Shown: positions 10,182-20,880 of the stretch, one piece after another
Layout of the letters: every line of letters starts with the position of its first letter
Position numbering within the stretch: position 1 is the first letter of the stretch
Source of the DNA: Tritrichomonas musculus
Taxonomy: Eukaryota > Parabasalia > Tritrichomonadida > Tritrichomonadidae
Length of the DNA: 64,000 bases
Direction of reading: 5' to 3'
NCBI GenBank assembly: GCA_039105265.1
Contig: JAPFFF010000003.1
Location: forward strand, 7,130,001-7,194,000
Position numbers and translations under genes: made by a program
Notes under the pieces: generated by a model
Seen by the model: the letters and a program-made list of their open reading frames with translations, nothing else
Told to the model about the DNA's origin: nothing
The model's database searches: none

Positions 10182-10652
10182 AGTAGATATACTAAGCAGG
10201 GTTTCGTAGCTTCGCCACTTCACCCTGCTTAAAGTTGTAACACCCCCCTCTTAACGATTCAACTCATGTCAAAACCTATGTTATCACCTCACGTTGAACT
10301 CACGTTGAACTCATGTCAAAACCTATGTTATCACCTCACGTTTCAACTCACGTCAAAACCCAAGTCAACACCTCATCATCCACCTCACCACATCACCTCA
10401 CGTTGAACTCATGTCGAAACCTATGTCATCACCTCACGTTGAACTCATGTCAAAACCTATGTTAACACCTCATCATCCAACTCACGTCACAACACATGTT
10501 ACCACCTCACTACATCACCTCACGTTGAACTCACGTCATCTAACTTAATGTGTCATAATACTTCATTACATACTGGATAAAAACTTACAATCCCATTACA
10601 TAATGTGTTTTGACTTTCATTTATAACAACATATATTTTAGCGTGCCTATTT
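10182..10652. repeat. Polinton left terminal inverted repeat
   Basis: It mirrors 28845-29327 almost base for base, up to GCGTGCCTATTT. The outer 90 bp holds a self-complementary block (AAGCAGGGT ... ACCCTGCTT). The rest is a nest of short repeats built from CTCACGTTGAACTCATGTC and AAAACCTATGTTATCACCT words. The right arm has one extra copy of the GTTCAACGTGA word. Confidence 0.95.
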
Positions 10653-10666
10653 TTGTTTCCATTTAA

Positions 10667-12964
10667 ATGGCTATCTACTATTTACTCGACGACAATAACG
10701 ATGTTGTTATGCTCATATTAGAAGGCGATGATATGTATATATACATTGATGATGGTATTGAGTTTGTTATTGATGACGATGATAATGCACCATGCACATC
10801 CACATCTCCATCCATGATTATTAGCACCCTACAAATGATTGACGATGACCAATTCATTGACTCACTTATGAATATCGATGCTGGTTACACATCCAAAACT
10901 GCTGAACGCATTCGTTATGAAGAGAACGTTCACGACACAGCTAAGTATCAACGTGAGATGAAACGTATGATGACTGCTATTAAAAGGCATGAAACATTTG
11001 AGGTTGACATTAATGATGATGATGAAACACGATATGCATTCACACAAGTGTTGAGATACATACGTAAGAACAAATCAACTATGCCTAAACCAGTTGTATT
11101 AGGATACCCTCTTGAAGGCAGTCCAAAAGCATTCCCATTAAACAATGAGTTAGCTATTGAAACAGCGATTAGTGCAATCCTTGGTGAAGTCACAGTTGAA
11201 TCATTTGGTTCTGACACTGATCCTACGTTAATTGGTTTAGATTACATACCAGTTAGGTTTGTCATTAGGTTCATTACTATGTCTAAGCATGATGACAAGA
11301 TAACATTCTATGAGAAGATTGATGGTGAATATAATGAACTCACTTCAGTTGATGCATTTCGTGCTGCTTATGAAGGTGCATTCTTTCCATATGTTAACCT
11401 CATTCCATCGCTTGACTTAACACGTTATCAGATATACCATGAGGTTGATGCTAAAAACTATACTGACAACTGCTTCGTATATGCATGCATCCAGTCAGGT
11501 GTATTCACTGATGATGAGATTGATAAGTTACGTGGCATGATGCGAACACGTTCAGTACCTAACAAGAAAATACTTAAGATTGCAATCAACATGCAATGCC
11601 ACTTCGTTGTGTATCGATTTGATGCAAGTAGAGAGTCTAGACACCGCAAACAGCCAAGTGTAAACACACGTAAGAATGCTGATGTTAAATCTGATAGAGA
11701 GGTTAAGTTGCTTCTTTACAAAGGCCACTTCATGATAGATAACAATGAGATATTACCCATTACTACATATTACATCAAACATAGAGATGAACTTGATGTT
11801 AAATTTGCAGATCGACCATTGAATGAAAGGCAATTGATAACGAATAACCGAGGTGATACTTCAAATGGTGCACCTATGTTGTCAGTCATGGAAACTATGT
11901 TTGAATGCAACTACTTCCGTGAGATTAATCAATGTGAACAAAACATACTAACAACATGTGAGTTTGATAACCATTTGAATGATTACATTGAACTCGACTA
12001 TATTGAAACGTTATGTTGCCAAGAAGAAGAATCTAAAGCCAAACGTATTACGCCATGGACAAGGGTTTACTACGCTGACTTCGAGACAGACGTAACGGTA
12101 TCACCACACCGTCCATACTTGTGTTGTAGGTTTGATGGTAGAGGCTTTATTGATTACACTGGTGATGACATTGCAAAGCGATTCTTAGATGATTTATGCA
12201 ACCATTCATTAACATACTTCCACAACCTTAAGTATGACGCTTGCTTCTTCATCAATGAACCAGGTTGGAATGTTCATGTTACACAACGTACTGGTACACT
12301 CTTGCAAGTAGTTATGGAACGACCTATAACGATATACAACAAACGTAAAGGTGAATATGAAGATGTGATCAAGCGTTTAACATTCCGTAACAGTTACTCA
12401 CTCATACCAGCGCCACTATCACAGTTCGGTAATATGTTCAACCTCACATGTCATAAAGAAATCATGCCATATAAACTCTACACTGAAGCTAACATCAAAC
12501 GTAAGGTGATACCATTCGATGAATTCAAAGATCAATATCGTAATGAACACATTGATGATATGACATTAGATGAACTTGCACAAGATTGCAAGCAGCTACT
12601 CATCAATGCACGACACGCTAATAGGTTATTCGAATACACATACAATGAATCCACACACATGATTGACATAATGAAGTACGCTATGTTCTACTGCCGTGCA
12701 GATTGCTACACACTCATGAAAGGCTTACTTAAGTTTGATCATGATCTTAATGAAGTGTTCAACAATGCTAAGAGTAAATTCCCCGGCATTAACCAGTACA
12801 TATCAATCAGCGCGATAGGTTACGACTTCGCACGCATATACGGTTGCTTCAAAGCCTGCTTTAAACTATCAGGTAAGCCACAGAACTTCATCCAACGTTG
12901 TGTTAGTGGTGGTAGAACAATGACAGCTAACAATGAGAAGCAATATGTTGAAGGTATTGAATAG
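10667..12964 (+). CDS. Polinton DNA polymerase B region
   Basis: The open frame is 765 codons. The 3'-5' exonuclease motifs of family-B, protein-primed polymerases are visible in order: ExoI YYADFET (about residue 468), ExoII FHNLKYDA (about residue 522) and ExoIII YCRADCYTL (about residue 679). The N-terminal part (residues 230-370) holds NYTDNCFVYA and, about 85 residues later, KGHFMI, a Cys/His pattern like that of papain-fold or OTU-like domains that precede polymerases in related elements. The role would be replication of the element from its terminal protein-primed ends. It starts just inside the left repeat, with ATTTAA before the ATG. It belongs to an element counted as broken. Confidence 0.85.
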   Translation: MAIYYLLDDNNDVVMLILEGDDMYIYIDDGIEFVIDDDDNAPCTSTSPSMIISTLQMIDDDQFIDSLMNIDAGYTSKTAERIRYEENVHDTAKYQREMKRMMTAIKRHETFEVDINDDDETRYAFTQVLRYIRKNKSTMPKPVVLGYPLEGSPKAFPLNNELAIETAISAILGEVTVESFGSDTDPTLIGLDYIPVRFVIRFITMSKHDDKITFYEKIDGEYNELTSVDAFRAAYEGAFFPYVNLIPSLDLTRYQIYHEVDAKNYTDNCFVYACIQSGVFTDDEIDKLRGMMRTRSVPNKKILKIAINMQCHFVVYRFDASRESRHRKQPSVNTRKNADVKSDREVKLLLYKGHFMIDNNEILPITTYYIKHRDELDVKFADRPLNERQLITNNRGDTSNGAPMLSVMETMFECNYFREINQCEQNILTTCEFDNHLNDYIELDYIETLCCQEEESKAKRITPWTRVYYADFETDVTVSPHRPYLCCRFDGRGFIDYTGDDIAKRFLDDLCNHSLTYFHNLKYDACFFINEPGWNVHVTQRTGTLLQVVMERPITIYNKRKGEYEDVIKRLTFRNSYSLIPAPLSQFGNMFNLTCHKEIMPYKLYTEANIKRKVIPFDEFKDQYRNEHIDDMTLDELAQDCKQLLINARHANRLFEYTYNESTHMIDIMKYAMFYCRADCYTLMKGLLKFDHDLNEVFNNAKSKFPGINQYISISAIGYDFARIYGCFKACFKLSGKPQNFIQRCVSGGRTMTANNEKQYVEGIE

Positions 12965-13196
12965 TATCTGTCTTCCAACTTCATAGTAGTGGTTTGGCGT
13001 GTATTATCATCATCATTATCGTTCCACTCATATGTTATGCTATCATCATGTGATATAAGTAACACATTCTTTGTATTGATTGACGCAACGTAGTACTCAA
13101 TATATTGACAGTTCCATGGTATTTGTATGTTAGCACGTATACGATTGTAGTCTGGCCCAATGCTTTTCAATGAAAGTATCATTTTATCGATGGTAA
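12965..13196 (-). other. Short minus-strand open stretch in the Polinton, unassigned
   Basis: Between the polymerase and the giant gene the minus strand is open from about 13195 (MILSLKSIGPDYNRIRANI, then VEYY-like QYIEYYVASIN). I do not recognise it with certainty. The beta-rich, Tyr-rich look is compatible with the start of a capsid-associated protein. It is listed as a part of the element only. Confidence 0.3.
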
Positions 13197-16100
13197 ATGA
13201 TAGCACCACTTGCTGCTCAAGCACTATCACTCACTGATAAAGGTTACGATATGAGAATACGTAATGTAGAATTAAAATTAACACGCAATGGTAAAACAGA
13301 TGATATACATATCAATTGCATCTATACTAAGAATGAAATCGATGATGCATTACAATCAATGCAAACAACCATTAAGGATAATACTCAATTCACACTTAAT
13401 GAATCAGATCAGCTTTACCTATACAAACCATCATCCATAAGTCAAACGTCAAAGTACTATGTCATGACATGGAACATCGATTCAAACTACAACATTCCAC
13501 TTGACACACGCTTTGAATTCAATGATTATCTCTATGGCCACTCATGGGCATTGACATGGAATGGTAAGTCATGGTCAGGTAATAACGTCGTTAACTTATC
13601 ATTCGCTAAGCAGTCAACCACAACCAACAACAATGGCAGCCCATGTTTAATCGTTCAACACTCTGACTACATCGTTAAGTGGTTATCATGCATTGAAACT
13701 GTTACCAGCACATCAAACGTTGCAACCTTACTATCAAACCACATCACCAACTGGAGAGTCACACAGAAAGATGGCACCATCATTGAACTTAATGAATCGA
13801 ACTCAACGATCAAACTATCATCAACACCTAAGTACACCATCAATGGCAGCTCATGTGATGCACAAGAGTTTACCATCAAAGTCAGCAACATCAAATCAGA
13901 CAACCTACTCTACTTGATGGCCGACATTACATTCACCGTTAATGATGAACTATACGTCACCCCATTGAGATGGGATCTTCATCCAATATCACCACTCAGC
14001 ATGAGTTACATTCATACATGGAACGATAACCCAGTCATTGAATCATTCAACTATCGTCGTGAAGCAGTGCATTCAAACAAGGTAGTACCAGAGGCAAAGG
14101 CTAATAATGACATCAACATCTACATTGAAAAGCAATACTTCGAACAAACACCACAACTAGCTGATGATACATTCAATCCATTCGATGTAATGATCATACA
14201 ACAGTTTTATGAAGTTAAACCTGATCCACGTAATTGTACCACACTCGTCACAGATCATAACGTGTACTCATCGAAAATCATATGGGCTGATAACATCATG
14301 ACAATGCGTAGGGATCTAAACGTAGTTGGTGGTACTGTTGACGTACTAGCATATGACTACTCCACTTTACGTGCAATCATCAATGGCATACAAGAACAAC
14401 TACGATTACAAGCAGCTTACAATGAATTCACTGACTCAATCAAGAGTGGCCTATCCATTGCTAATGACATACTCAGTGTATTATCTGGATTCGTTAAGAT
14501 GGTGAGTGCATTATCAAACCTAACGATGAGCAGTGATAACGTGAGTATCAACACATATCGTACTGAAGATTTCACCTACCCTGGTTTAGGCGGTGATGAT
14601 TATCCAGGTGGCAAGCAACCAATCAGTGGTAAGTTCATACTTGACATGGACACTAATGCAGAGAGCCATGTGCTTAAACGATTCATACCGGGTCAGACAA
14701 CCATACCAGCAGCAGTATCATCTATGACAGCAACTGATCTCGTATTAAGTGCATTAGATTCATTAACTCAAATTGGCAATGCAACTACCACATTGATTGC
14801 TGGGGGTTTGACACTAGATCGCATACCAGCCATAGTTGATGCAACACGTACGATTCAACAATCATTGCATACCATCACTGACTCTGTACGTGAGTTGCGA
14901 CGTAGATGGAGAGAACGAACTAACAACAATACCATTGTCGATCACACTATTACTAACACTGATGAGATGGAGTTAGATGATATTGATGATGATGCAACTA
15001 CCACCAACACACCAGCTGTTAGATTGACTCATGAAACAGTTCCCAATACATCAGCTTTTAGTCAACCATTATTCGGTGATCATACCATTGAATCATTATC
15101 AAACCTATCAATAGATGAACTACTTGATTTGAACACATACAATCCAATTGAAGGTCCACAAATAGGTGACATCATGGTTAGACGAGTAGGTGACAATCGA
15201 TTCGGATTGATATACGTAACACGTGTTAATGATAAGGGTGTTAATAAAATAATATACATGAGACGAATTGATAATGAAAGCAGCACGTTAACGTCACAAC
15301 AATTAAGCTTATGTACAATGAGAAGCGTTAATACCACTTCAATGTGGAGTGTCAATGACAATGGTACGGTTTATACAGCAGCACAGATCGAACGCATGGA
15401 ACCAGATGAGAGGTATCAATTTGAATCATCACATCCAGAGTATATATTCACACGCAACGTTGATAATGAGATGGGAGTTAGCTGGACTGAAGTGAGGGAC
15501 ATGAATGGTTCCATTCAAGCAGTCATTGATGTGAGAATAGCAGTTAGAACTAATGTTAGCAGTGATGAGATATCAATTCATAGTCCTGAGTCAAATATCA
15601 CGATCAACTCACACGGCATCAGTATGCAACAAGGTGATATCAATGCAACAGGACAGGATGAAGTACATGAGTTAGTTGCTAATGAATACAATGTTGTCGT
15701 ATCAACTCATGAGTTAACACCTACTACAGATGGCGATGTTACAATTCCAAATACAACACTCACGTTAGCTGACGTTGAACAGATGGATTGGTATGAACGA
15801 CATAGGTTAACCAATGAGAATCCAGCAATACAATTCAGACCACATGATGCAACGTTAAATGATGCTGATGAGGAGTACACTGAGGTATTACATAGTAACA
15901 ACGTCATTGGTGTGATTGATCGTAGGCGTCTCAATCAAGTATCAATAGATGGCAATCGCATAACCATTTCCAATCCACATACCAGTCTCGTACTCAGTGA
16001 TAGTGACATAGCTTGGATGCGTCAACATGATGAACAACAGCAATCCACATTACGTGGCTTCATCTCAAACATCAATAGTAGAATTGAAGAGATCGAGCAT

Positions 16101-19100
16101 GATGTTGAATGGTTATTAGATCATCCATCGTTAACAGACCGTTATGTTGTATGTCGTGGTCAGCGTATACTTGTACCTATGGTTGATGCGTTACTGTACA
16201 TACCACGTGCTATTCATAAGTCAAACCAACCATCAACTCAAGATGTAACTCGAGATGCAGCTCATGATGTATCACCTCAAGATGTAACTCAAGATGTAAC
16301 TCAAGATGTAACTCAAGCTAGCACTCCAGTTGTAACTCAAGATGTAACTCAAGCTAGCACTAATGATGCAACATCCATTCTTCAACCCATCATTGATTGG
16401 TGTACAAGCACTGAAGACGATATCTCATTACCAAATGATAACGATCAAGCTGTGTCATTAAACTCATGTGTAAACATATGTAAGTCATTCCGTGACACCA
16501 TCAAAGGGCCATTAGCGTTGCTCTCATACAAGGTACAAGAGCTAGAGTCTAACAACCAACCCACCACAAGTGAATCAGATGAGTTTGCAATTCAAGAAGG
16601 TTATCCTGTTTACTATGTCAAGCATGATGACATAACCGTATACACACCGACTGTTAGCAGTGAATCAGGTGTTGATGATCCAGTTAATGATCCAGTCATA
16701 ATCATGAAGATAACATTACCAACTGCACTCAAAAACAAACTCACTGCTTCAACATCAGTTGATGTGTTTAAGATTCACTTGCGCAACATGTTATTATTCG
16801 ATTGGCAAGGCAACATCTTAAATGACTTCATCATATCAGCTAAAGACGGTAAGTTCATCTGCCCAGAGTTGACACACAACGTAGCACGTGATTGTTGCAC
16901 ATACTCAACACGCAAACGAGATGATCCTGAGATAATGTTTGCAAGCGACTTCAACATTGAACCATACATACGCTTCTTGAATGGTGACATTGTGATTCAT
17001 AACCTACTCTCATCAGATGCATTGGTAGCACGTAAGCCAACCATCAAGTGTGACATCATAGATGCAACTAATGCATTGAAGTTACAACGATCAGATGTGT
17101 ATTACTTCTATCGACCATCAATGATTGACTATGATGAACATGTTAAGTACACTGACATGTTTGCGAATGAACAACTTGAGTATGAATGTGAGTGCTATCG
17201 AATGGTGTATAAGATACCATCAACGTATGACATACCAACCAACTTAACGTTCAAATTTAGTGAGTACTGCTTTGGCAACACATGGGCATTGACATGGGAT
17301 GGTAACAAGTGGGTTGGTGACAGTATTCAAGGTAGGTTCCAAAGCAAGGTCATCAGCAAGTGTAAAACACGTGATCCTAAGGAAGATAACTATGGTTCAA
17401 CTGGTTGTATGATTGCAGTCAAGCGTGATACGTTGAATTACAGAGCAATACCTGAAGACAAAACACATGGCTTAGCATATTCACTACTCAACACATGCCG
17501 CAATGATGGTAAGTATGAGGTCCTGATTAAGTTGCGTGATGGTAGATTGGTTAATGCATCTGAGTATGAACTCAACATTGGCTATTCATTTATACTCAAT
17601 GGTGCAACGATGGATGGTTATGATTTGGTTGCAATGAGTTGTACATATAATAATTACTCAACATCAACACTCAAAGTAAGCGATATTGAATTACTATACC
17701 TTGACTTGACGTTGCCACATCAAGAGCATACCATGAGGTTATCATTCACAGTCGGTGAAGTTCATAATAAAAATGATGTATATGATAGAGGATACGTTGA
17801 TTTAAGTGGAGCACTTGATACAGTCGAAAGAGTGGCATATGTTTGGAGTAAGACACCCACTCAAACCAGCAATGATGATGGCTTAACACCACGTGATATT
17901 GCATTATACCTTCGTCATGATTATACTGATCCTATTGATGAAGTTAATTGGGATGCAGCTACAAATGCATTCGAATACATCATCAAGCAACAGTTCTATG
18001 AAGTGTCACCTAATCCAAACTCAGCTACAACACTCTACACTGACTTCAACATTACATCATCGAAGATAATCACTGCTGACAATATCACTACAATGAGATC
18101 TGACTTGAATCTCGTCACTAACAACGTTGATGTAGTATCGTATGATGTTAAGGAGGTGCAATCTAAGGTTGATGCACTTGGCTCGCAGATGACTGATCAA
18201 CAAGCTAAGACTAAATACCTTGAGAAGGAAGTTGATAAGATTGATATGAAAGCTAATGTTGGTATTGCGTTAGGTGCTGTTGGCTGTGTGTTAGGTGCCA
18301 CTGGCATAGGTGTTGCTGGTAAAGCATTATCATTTGCAACGAAGGGTGTTGGTTCAGCTGTCAAATCAGGTGGTCGTGAGTTAGTTAACACTATAACTAA
18401 AGCTAGTGATGTTGGCGCTGATGTATTGGATGACATGGTAGGTAAGCTGACTGATGAACTACCTGATATTGGCTCTGATATATTCTTCGGTGACTTAGTT
18501 AGTGGTGCTACGGCCAGCTATGCTGGACGTCCGACTATGTCGGCTGCAGCAACGTTAAGTGTAACTAACGATGTAACTCAAGATGAAGCTCAAGTTAGCA
18601 CTCATGACAAGCTTACTAAGATAGCTCAATGGTGTGATGAAGAATACATACCAGTAACAGAGATGAACTTCAGTGATGAACTCGATGATCCATCTAAAGT
18701 GGCAATGACATTGACATCAACAATGGACATGTGTAAACGATTCAGACATACACTCAAGCCTACCATCAAAGCACTGGCAAATGCAATCAGTGATGTATCT
18801 GTACAGATGGATGGTTATGTTAACAAGAATGAGTTAGCACGTAATGATACCATTGATGTTGTTGGCAAGGTTGACGGTAAAACAATTCAACTCATAGCTG
18901 AAGACACAATCACAAGTGGTGTACTTAAAGTCAAATTCATGGTTAGAACGATTAGCGAGTTCAATGACATTGACTATGATGAACAATATGTTACAATCAA
19001 CATTGTGGATGAAGCAATGGCTGAGTTCATTGGTACAGATACATTTCCAGCGGCAACGATGAGTGGCAACATCATTACGATTAACAACCCACACAACGTA

Positions 19101-20546
19101 CAGGTCACAAGCATAACTGTTAAAGAAAACACATCGGTTAGACAATTGACACTCACAACGAATGATTTAGCATATACATGTGACATTGACGCAGTGAATA
19201 AAAGCATTGATTCATTACGTGCTCAACTTGAGTTGAACGATGAGTCACTCGCTAAAACGTTGAATGACTTTCCAACTGTTGATGAGGTTAACACAGCGTT
19301 GGATGAATTAAAAAACAATATGATTAACATGAATGATTTATCTAATTATCGATTAAAGACAGATTTGATATATAACGATGCTGTCGATGTGCCATTTGAA
19401 AACGTACAAGATAGTTCAGGATCGTGGGAAGTCAAAATAACATTGACTAATGGAATTCACCTTGTTGGAACAATATCAAATAACGATGGCTTTGTAAAAG
19501 TGTTTGATTATATGTTTGACTATGATGGTGTTATTACTGATGATGGAGTTAATGTCGATGTTGAAATTGATGGAACAACCTATTACTTGACCTATTATAA
19601 AAGCGATAGTAATGGTCTATGCTTTTACATCGATAACGGGGAAGACTATTTCAATACCAAATTAATATTAGCGGAAAAAATATTGAAGCATGATAAAATA
19701 GCATTGAAGAGTGAGATACCAACCAATCATGTTACAACATCACAGTTGACATCAACATTGAATGAGTACATGTTGAAGAGTGATATGCCAGATGATTATG
19801 CTACTATAGATGATCTCGATGGATATGCATTGAAGAGTGATATACCATCGGATTATGTATCAACGACTAGCTTAGTGAATACGTTGAAGTCGTATGTCAA
19901 GTCAAATGAATTACCAACCAATCATGTTACAACATCACAGTTAACGTCAACATTGAATGAGTACATGTTGAAGAGTGATATGCCAGATGATTATGTCGTT
20001 GCTGATCAGTTGGATGGATATGCATTGAAGAGTGAGTTGAACACATATGCTAAATCTCATCAAGATCTAGCTAGGATAGTAGGTGATAATGTCTCTAAAA
20101 TATTAACAATGAACAGTCAGATATCAAATCTACAGCGTGAGAATGAATCATTAAGAGCTAGGTTAGATGCATTGGTGAATAAATTAACACGAATCAATTA
20201 TACATTCAATGTAACGAATAGTAATACCATTCATTATCAATTCGAAAAACAACTTGATACATATGATGGAACACTCTATTTGACTTACAACGAAGTCAAA
20301 GATAATGTTGCTAGTAAAAGGGAAATCAAAATCAATATATCATTCAACGTTAATAATTCACCTAAGTTTGAATATCAATGTGAACCAACTAAGATCTGGT
20401 TAAACAATATTGAATTTCCATTAAGTAGTAACAATTTCATGATCAATGCAACAGTTAATTACATATTGATCAACTCGTCATTCTTCACATCAAATGGTAT
20501 CTTATTTGAAGATAACACTAAGAATGTAATACATTCATTGTCGTGA
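13197..20546 (+). CDS. Giant fibre-like structural protein of the Polinton
   Basis: This is a 2,449-residue protein with an internal duplication. A block with HSWALTWNGKSW (about residue 118) ending in WADNIMTMRRDLN (about 364) recurs as NTWALTWDGNKW (about 1363) ending in ADNITTMRSDLN (about 1626). Between and after these lie Thr/Asn-rich stretches, a DVTQ repeat (residues 1018-1055), and a Gly/Ala-rich hydrophobic segment (about 1686-1720, GAVGCVLGATGIGVAGKA). Near residues 2175-2290 there are tail-fibre-like repeats (LKSDMPDDY, DGYALKS, TSQLTSTLNEYM). A coiled coil (NLQRENESLRARLDALVNKL) and a beta-rich C-terminus follow. This layout resembles phage or adenovirus attachment fibres. The role is inferred: a virion spike or adhesin. 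Confidence 0.8.
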   Translation: MIAPLAAQALSLTDKGYDMRIRNVELKLTRNGKTDDIHINCIYTKNEIDDALQSMQTTIKDNTQFTLNESDQLYLYKPSSISQTSKYYVMTWNIDSNYNIPLDTRFEFNDYLYGHSWALTWNGKSWSGNNVVNLSFAKQSTTTNNNGSPCLIVQHSDYIVKWLSCIETVTSTSNVATLLSNHITNWRVTQKDGTIIELNESNSTIKLSSTPKYTINGSSCDAQEFTIKVSNIKSDNLLYLMADITFTVNDELYVTPLRWDLHPISPLSMSYIHTWNDNPVIESFNYRREAVHSNKVVPEAKANNDINIYIEKQYFEQTPQLADDTFNPFDVMIIQQFYEVKPDPRNCTTLVTDHNVYSSKIIWADNIMTMRRDLNVVGGTVDVLAYDYSTLRAIINGIQEQLRLQAAYNEFTDSIKSGLSIANDILSVLSGFVKMVSALSNLTMSSDNVSINTYRTEDFTYPGLGGDDYPGGKQPISGKFILDMDTNAESHVLKRFIPGQTTIPAAVSSMTATDLVLSALDSLTQIGNATTTLIAGGLTLDRIPAIVDATRTIQQSLHTITDSVRELRRRWRERTNNNTIVDHTITNTDEMELDDIDDDATTTNTPAVRLTHETVPNTSAFSQPLFGDHTIESLSNLSIDELLDLNTYNPIEGPQIGDIMVRRVGDNRFGLIYVTRVNDKGVNKIIYMRRIDNESSTLTSQQLSLCTMRSVNTTSMWSVNDNGTVYTAAQIERMEPDERYQFESSHPEYIFTRNVDNEMGVSWTEVRDMNGSIQAVIDVRIAVRTNVSSDEISIHSPESNITINSHGISMQQGDINATGQDEVHELVANEYNVVVSTHELTPTTDGDVTIPNTTLTLADVEQMDWYERHRLTNENPAIQFRPHDATLNDADEEYTEVLHSNNVIGVIDRRRLNQVSIDGNRITISNPHTSLVLSDSDIAWMRQHDEQQQSTLRGFISNINSRIEEIEHDVEWLLDHPSLTDRYVVCRGQRILVPMVDALLYIPRAIHKSNQPSTQDVTRDAAHDVSPQDVTQDVTQDVTQASTPVVTQDVTQASTNDATSILQPIIDWCTSTEDDISLPNDNDQAVSLNSCVNICKSFRDTIKGPLALLSYKVQELESNNQPTTSESDEFAIQEGYPVYYVKHDDITVYTPTVSSESGVDDPVNDPVIIMKITLPTALKNKLTASTSVDVFKIHLRNMLLFDWQGNILNDFIISAKDGKFICPELTHNVARDCCTYSTRKRDDPEIMFASDFNIEPYIRFLNGDIVIHNLLSSDALVARKPTIKCDIIDATNALKLQRSDVYYFYRPSMIDYDEHVKYTDMFANEQLEYECECYRMVYKIPSTYDIPTNLTFKFSEYCFGNTWALTWDGNKWVGDSIQGRFQSKVISKCKTRDPKEDNYGSTGCMIAVKRDTLNYRAIPEDKTHGLAYSLLNTCRNDGKYEVLIKLRDGRLVNASEYELNIGYSFILNGATMDGYDLVAMSCTYNNYSTSTLKVSDIELLYLDLTLPHQEHTMRLSFTVGEVHNKNDVYDRGYVDLSGALDTVERVAYVWSKTPTQTSNDDGLTPRDIALYLRHDYTDPIDEVNWDAATNAFEYIIKQQFYEVSPNPNSATTLYTDFNITSSKIITADNITTMRSDLNLVTNNVDVVSYDVKEVQSKVDALGSQMTDQQAKTKYLEKEVDKIDMKANVGIALGAVGCVLGATGIGVAGKALSFATKGVGSAVKSGGRELVNTITKASDVGADVLDDMVGKLTDELPDIGSDIFFGDLVSGATASYAGRPTMSAAATLSVTNDVTQDEAQVSTHDKLTKIAQWCDEEYIPVTEMNFSDELDDPSKVAMTLTSTMDMCKRFRHTLKPTIKALANAISDVSVQMDGYVNKNELARNDTIDVVGKVDGKTIQLIAEDTITSGVLKVKFMVRTISEFNDIDYDEQYVTINIVDEAMAEFIGTDTFPAATMSGNIITINNPHNVQVTSITVKENTSVRQLTLTTNDLAYTCDIDAVNKSIDSLRAQLELNDESLAKTLNDFPTVDEVNTALDELKNNMINMNDLSNYRLKTDLIYNDAVDVPFENVQDSSGSWEVKITLTNGIHLVGTISNNDGFVKVFDYMFDYDGVITDDGVNVDVEIDGTTYYLTYYKSDSNGLCFYIDNGEDYFNTKLILAEKILKHDKIALKSEIPTNHVTTSQLTSTLNEYMLKSDMPDDYATIDDLDGYALKSDIPSDYVSTTSLVNTLKSYVKSNELPTNHVTTSQLTSTLNEYMLKSDMPDDYVVADQLDGYALKSELNTYAKSHQDLARIVGDNVSKILTMNSQISNLQRENESLRARLDALVNKLTRINYTFNVTNSNTIHYQFEKQLDTYDGTLYLTYNEVKDNVASKREIKINISFNVNNSPKFEYQCEPTKIWLNNIEFPLSSNNFMINATVNYILINSSFFTSNGILFEDNTKNVIHSLS

Positions 20547-20580
20547 ACATAAAAATAACTCCTATGTTTTTATATACTGA

Positions 20581-20880
20581 TGTAGTTATCACTTGAGTTA
20601 TCATTTAAGCTATCACTTGAGCTATCATTTAAGCTATCACTTGAGCTATCACTTGAGCTATCATTTGAGCTATCACTTGAGCTATCATTTGAGTTATCAC
20701 TTGAGCTATCACTTGAGCTATCATTTAAGCTATCACTTGAGCTATCACTTGAGCTATCATTTAAGCTATCACTTGAGCTATCACTTGAGCTATCACTTGA
20801 GCTATCATTTAAGCTATCACTTGAGTTATCATTTAAGCTATCACTTGAGTTATCACTTGAGCTATCACTTAACATACAAC
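20581..20880. repeat. 12-bp tandem repeat array (TATCACTTGAGC)
   Basis: About 24 units of TATCACTTGAGC / TATCATTTAAGC run head to tail between the ends of two convergent Polinton genes. Because 12 is a multiple of 3 and the words avoid stops, both strands are open (SYHL repeats on plus, SSDS repeats on minus). These frames are by-products of the repeat and are not called as genes. The array resembles repeats at 16250-16370 and 24600-24740. Confidence 0.9.

Noticed and set aside
10862-19207. Minus-strand frames inside the polymerase and fibre genes
   Set aside because: They overlap long coding frames, lack the element's start motif and show no family features.
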